Shown here in pieces: positions 61,103 to 64,000 of a DNA stretch of 64,000 bases. The position numbers and the translations under genes are program-made. The stretch is from assembly GCA_951230915.1 (NCBI GenBank), contig OX579640.1, positions 19,426,981 to 19,490,980 on the forward strand. Direction: 5' to 3'. The notes under the pieces are model-generated. The model saw only the letters and a program-made list of their open reading frames with translations, was not told the DNA's origin and did no database searches. Numbering within the stretch: position 1 is the first letter of the stretch; each line of letters opens with the position of its first letter. The DNA is from Antitrichia curtipendula. Lineage: Eukaryota; Streptophyta; Bryopsida; Hypnales; Leucodontaceae.

Positions 61103-61549
61103 CTAAGGTAAACCATCCCATTATGGTCATAATTTCGAGTCTGCCCTCATGCCATTGTTGAAAATTTTCAAATTTTTTCTCACTCAAAGATAAGTGTGAG
61201 AAATAGCGAGAGCAATTGAAATTTTATTTTTCAGACAAAGTGTGAATTACTTATGTATTTTTGAAGTGATCTTCCCAACACGGTCCACATGCTACCCCAT
61301 AACCAACAAAAAGTGTATCCAATATGCTCATCTTAATCACCTAAAGTGGTCACAATAATTTCTAATGTGGAATGCCATGAAAAATCACTTCCTACAATGA
61401 TTTACACTAAAAAATTGGGTGTTCCTAATGAGGTCACTAATCACTCCATAGGTGTCAGGTTAGATATTGATTGTGGTTTGAAAAACCATCATGGGATCAT
61501 AAGATGTCCACTATGGATCATTTGACCGTAATCAGTTGGTTTACCTTAG
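61103..61549 (+). mobile_element. TAAGGTA-ended MITE, type D
   Basis: The left end CTAAGGTAAACCATCCCATT is mirrored at the right by TTGGTTTACCTTAG. The body is related to the element at 62759-63306 (shared GTGAGAAAT, TTGAAATTTTATTTTT, TTTTTGAAGTGA blocks). A 69-codon open frame inside is not supported as a gene. Confidence 0.7.
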
Positions 61550-61864
61550 TTCATGGGATGCAATGTCCATAGCAGGTTTACGTGGTCAAGGTTAGCATTC
61601 CCCTACCAAATAATGAATTAAATTTGAAAAAAAGAAGTTCAACATATGCTTAAAACATAAACATTCCAAGAGTTTTGTTCTTAGTTTTCCAACTCTTTTA
61701 AAAAAAATTGAAGCAATTTCCCAAAACTTCTGAGTTTGTTTTTTCTATTTTCCAAGTTCGTTTTTCCCAACCGTGGCCACCGAGTTCAATACCCACCCAT
61801 CTCTGTCTGCTTGAATGTACCAACAACAAATGAATACCAACACCATTTTCATTTTAGAGGACTC

Positions 61865-62293
61865 TAAGGTAAGGTAACATGCTCTTAAAGCGACCATTTA
61901 AGGGCTAGTCCGCCTTTTTCACAGGCTTCCGTGGGCAGAATTATTTTTAGATCATTTTTCAGAGAAAGAAAAATAGATGTGGAACCTAACACAAGTGTTT
62001 TTTTTGTATTTTTCCAATCATTTTTGAATTACTTATAAATTTTCAAAGATTCAGGGCATAGGCACCTACTTGGTGACCATAGGTCTTTCAAAATCTGTCC
62101 ACTTGCAACTTGTAAAGAGATGAGCGGAAATCAAAGACAGTGATTGGCTCTTGCAATAAATAAAACAATTTTTCCTCCATGTATTCAATTGCTAAACTGG
62201 TTCATTTAAGGATCAACCCATCTCTGTTCTCCACCTAAAATGAGGGGCGGTTTGAAGAAGATGGATGCTTTCAGAGCACACTAACTTACCTTA
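61865..62293 (+). mobile_element. TAAGGTA-family MITE, type A
   Basis: Very close to the copy at 20594 through most of its length (for example TTTTCAGAGAAAGAAAAATA and AAAGAGATGAGCGGAAATCA are shared exactly). Termini TAAGGTAAGGTAACATGCTC and, inverted, TAAGGTAAGTTAGTGTGCTC. Confidence 0.85.
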
Positions 62294-62309
62294 TGTTTGC
62301 ACTTGGTGT

Positions 62310-62723
62310 TAAGGTAGTTTGCTCTTAAAGCGACCATTTAAGAGTTGATTGCCTTTTGGGGGGAAGCTAAAGTCTTCAAAACAATTTTCAGTAATTTTTT
62401 ATGAGAAGAATGGTGGAATTGGCATCTAACCCAAGTGGTTTCATATTTTAGGGGGCCTTCTTGGAATTAGTTATGAATTTTCAAAGATTTTTGTCCTAGG
62501 CACCTATTTGTGACTATAGGCCTTCCAAAACCTATCCACTTCCAACTTGTAAAGAAATGTGAAGAAATCAAGGAGATTGATTGGCTTTCATAAAAAATAA
62601 TGTTTTTTTCTCGATGCACTCAATGGCTAAAGTGGTCAATTCAAGGACCATCTCAAATCCATTCCAGAGCTAATTATAAGAGCGGTTTGAAGAAGATGGA
62701 TGCATTTAGAGCAGACTACCTTA
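62310..62723 (+). mobile_element. TAAGGTA-family MITE, type A, second subtype
   Basis: Termini TAAGGTAGTTTGCTCTTAAA and, inverted, TAAGGTAGTCTGCTCTAAA. The body is a diverged relative of the neighbour at 61865 and closer to the truncated copy in the CFAP184 intron. It starts only 16 bp after the previous element ends. Confidence 0.85.
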
Positions 62724-62758
62724 GAGGTGTTGTTTGGAATGTGAATCCGGTCCCAAAG

Positions 62759-63306
62759 TAAGGTAAACCTGCCTATGACAGGCGGAATGACTGATTTGTT
62801 GTATTGCCATTAGCAAAAATAATCAAATTTTTTTCCATACAAAGACACATGTGAGAAATGAAGAAAGTAATTGGAATTTTATTTTTTTGATAAAATATGA
62901 ATTTTTTGTGAATTTTTGAAGTGAACTGTCCAGTAAGCCCAAAAGAGTCTGTAGACTACCCCAAAGCAGCAGAAAATTGTTTCCATGATGGTCATCTTCC
63001 CACCTAAAACAGTCATAACATTTTCTAAGATGGCTACAAGACTTTCTAACATGGACATGACATGAAGAAATAAAAAAACTACTTTTTACTACCAGTTTTA
63101 GACTAGATTGGTGTAAGTGTTCATAACAGTTACTAATAACTTCATAACCATATCCCAAGGCTTTGATAACAACTACAAATCAACCTTATGTAATCTTCAT
63201 CCCATTTAAAAAAAAAAGTTTCTCATGGATTGATAAAAGACTGTAATGGGGGAATTCAGTAGGTGCCTGTCATGGGTGGTTTGCCTGTTATGGGCAGGTT
63301 TACCTT
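62759..63306 (+). mobile_element. TAAGGTA-ended MITE, type D
   Basis: The left end TAAGGTAAACCTGCCTATGA is mirrored by the right end ATGGGCAGGTTTACCTTA, about 24 bp with two mismatches. It lies 35 bp after the preceding element, so four MITEs occupy 61.1-63.3 kb almost end to end. Confidence 0.75.
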
Positions 63307-64000
63307 AGATCTAAATTCATTCCTAAGATCCTGAGTAACAACACTTTTAACACCAAGTACGAACATACCTTTTATTAAATTAATTAATTAGTCTTGCAAC
63401 AGGGTTGGAGGCCAAATTGTACCAAAAGATGGGCAGCCTGTTGCACGGTTTGATAACAGGCTTCCCATCTGCCATGGAGTCCAGAATGTGATCTCCTGTT
63501 CCCGACTGGAAGTATTCTCTCTTCGTCCAAGATGCCAACGTGCAAGCAAACAAACACACACCATACATTGAAGTCGTCACCGAGCATTTGTTTAATTTTA
63601 TCGCTAAACAAAAAGTTTTAATTTCAATCCAGGTACAAAGTCTTGGAGTCACTCAAAATGGGCTTTTGGACTCTAATGGCCCCTTCTCACCAGGTGCTAC
63701 AACGTTGTGAAACGGCTAGAATTAGGGAGCAGTTCCCCAGCTTGTTCGCACCGACAAGAGTGAGTCATGCCGAGCCAAGTTGGATGAGGTTCGGCAGGTC
63801 TGGAGCACCGCTGTTTAGTTATGAATTAGTGAAGTGTACAGTGCAAGGACGGCCGTGGCCGCCGGTGGTAGCGTAGCACCTACATCTTGATTATTTGGAC
63901 ATTTCAGGCCCTCGGGGGCGTTGTTACGTTAATGAAGTTTTGAAGAGCAAATACGGTAAGTGGGCAATATATATTTAGAAAAGCATCGTTATAATATGAA
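63307..64000. other. GC-richer right edge, possible exon, unrecognised
   Basis: From about 63,400 the composition changes towards coding-like. On the plus strand an acceptor (TTTCAATCCAG before 63,632) could open an exon reading YKVLESLKMGFWTLMAPSHQ and ARIREQFPSLFAPTR, ending at a donor (AGA|GTGAGT near 63,760). I do not recognise it. Frames on the minus strand (63,380-63,652) are equally unplaced. It may be part of a gene lying mostly beyond the window. Confidence 0.25.

Noticed and set aside
60978..61187. 69-codon minus-strand frame
   Set aside because: It overlaps the left end of a type D MITE and has no family similarity.
1..64000. CRISPR arrays, operons, bacterial-type promoters
   Set aside because: Intron-bearing genes and plant families show nuclear eukaryotic DNA. 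The tandem arrays seen are satellites or coding repeats with no spacer structure.

Overview
The window reads as nuclear DNA of a land plant that makes swimming sperm, most likely a moss or another bryophyte. Four things point there: genes split by short GT-AG introns; GC-rich exons in very AT-rich spacer; plant-type genes (chloroplast-targeted J protein, V-ATPase subunit F, NUFIP with a CCCH finger, a phospholipase-D-regulated-like protein); and an intact gene for an axonemal coiled-coil protein (CFAP184/CCDC96 type), which flowering plants lack. The species assignment is inference.

Layout. 0-5 kb: AT-rich spacer with a mini-transposon at the left edge and two fold-back sequences. 6.0-10.8 kb (+): nine-exon CFAP184-like gene. 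11.8-13.3 kb: a CACTA-type transposon end and a 140-bp tandem array. 14.6-16.4 kb (-): four-exon V-ATPase subunit F gene. 17.9-22.9 kb: decayed Ty1/copia pol pieces, MITEs and a broken cysteine-rich gene relic. 24.5-25.2 kb (-): an intact gene of four 53-residue cysteine-rich repeats, family not recognised. 26-36.6 kb: gene-poor repeats. 37.0-37.2 kb: a duplicated copy of the V-ATPase F first exon and its upstream region, lying just upstream of 38.5-44.8 kb (+): an eight-exon hybrid histidine kinase with an N-terminal MASE1 membrane sensor. 46.0-46.9 kb (+): a Gly/Tyr/Glu repeat protein. 48.6-51.4 kb (-): a plastid-type J-domain protein. 53.8-56.9 kb (-): NUFIP, the snoRNP assembly factor. 59.7-60.5 kb (-): a broken SP1-type RING E3 ligase. 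61-63.3 kb: a cluster of MITEs.

The genes do not form one pathway. They cover sperm flagellum, proton pumping, two-component signalling, plastid chaperoning and snoRNP assembly. The strongest shared theme is a set of small inverted-repeat elements whose ends all begin TAAGGTA; about ten copies are scattered through spacers and introns. The best candidates for something undescribed are the cysteine-rich repeat gene, the MASE1 histidine kinase with its VHA-F-derived upstream region and strong upstream ORF, and the TAAGGTA element family. All exon boundaries were worked out by eye from frame, splice dinucleotides and family similarity. No transcript evidence was available.
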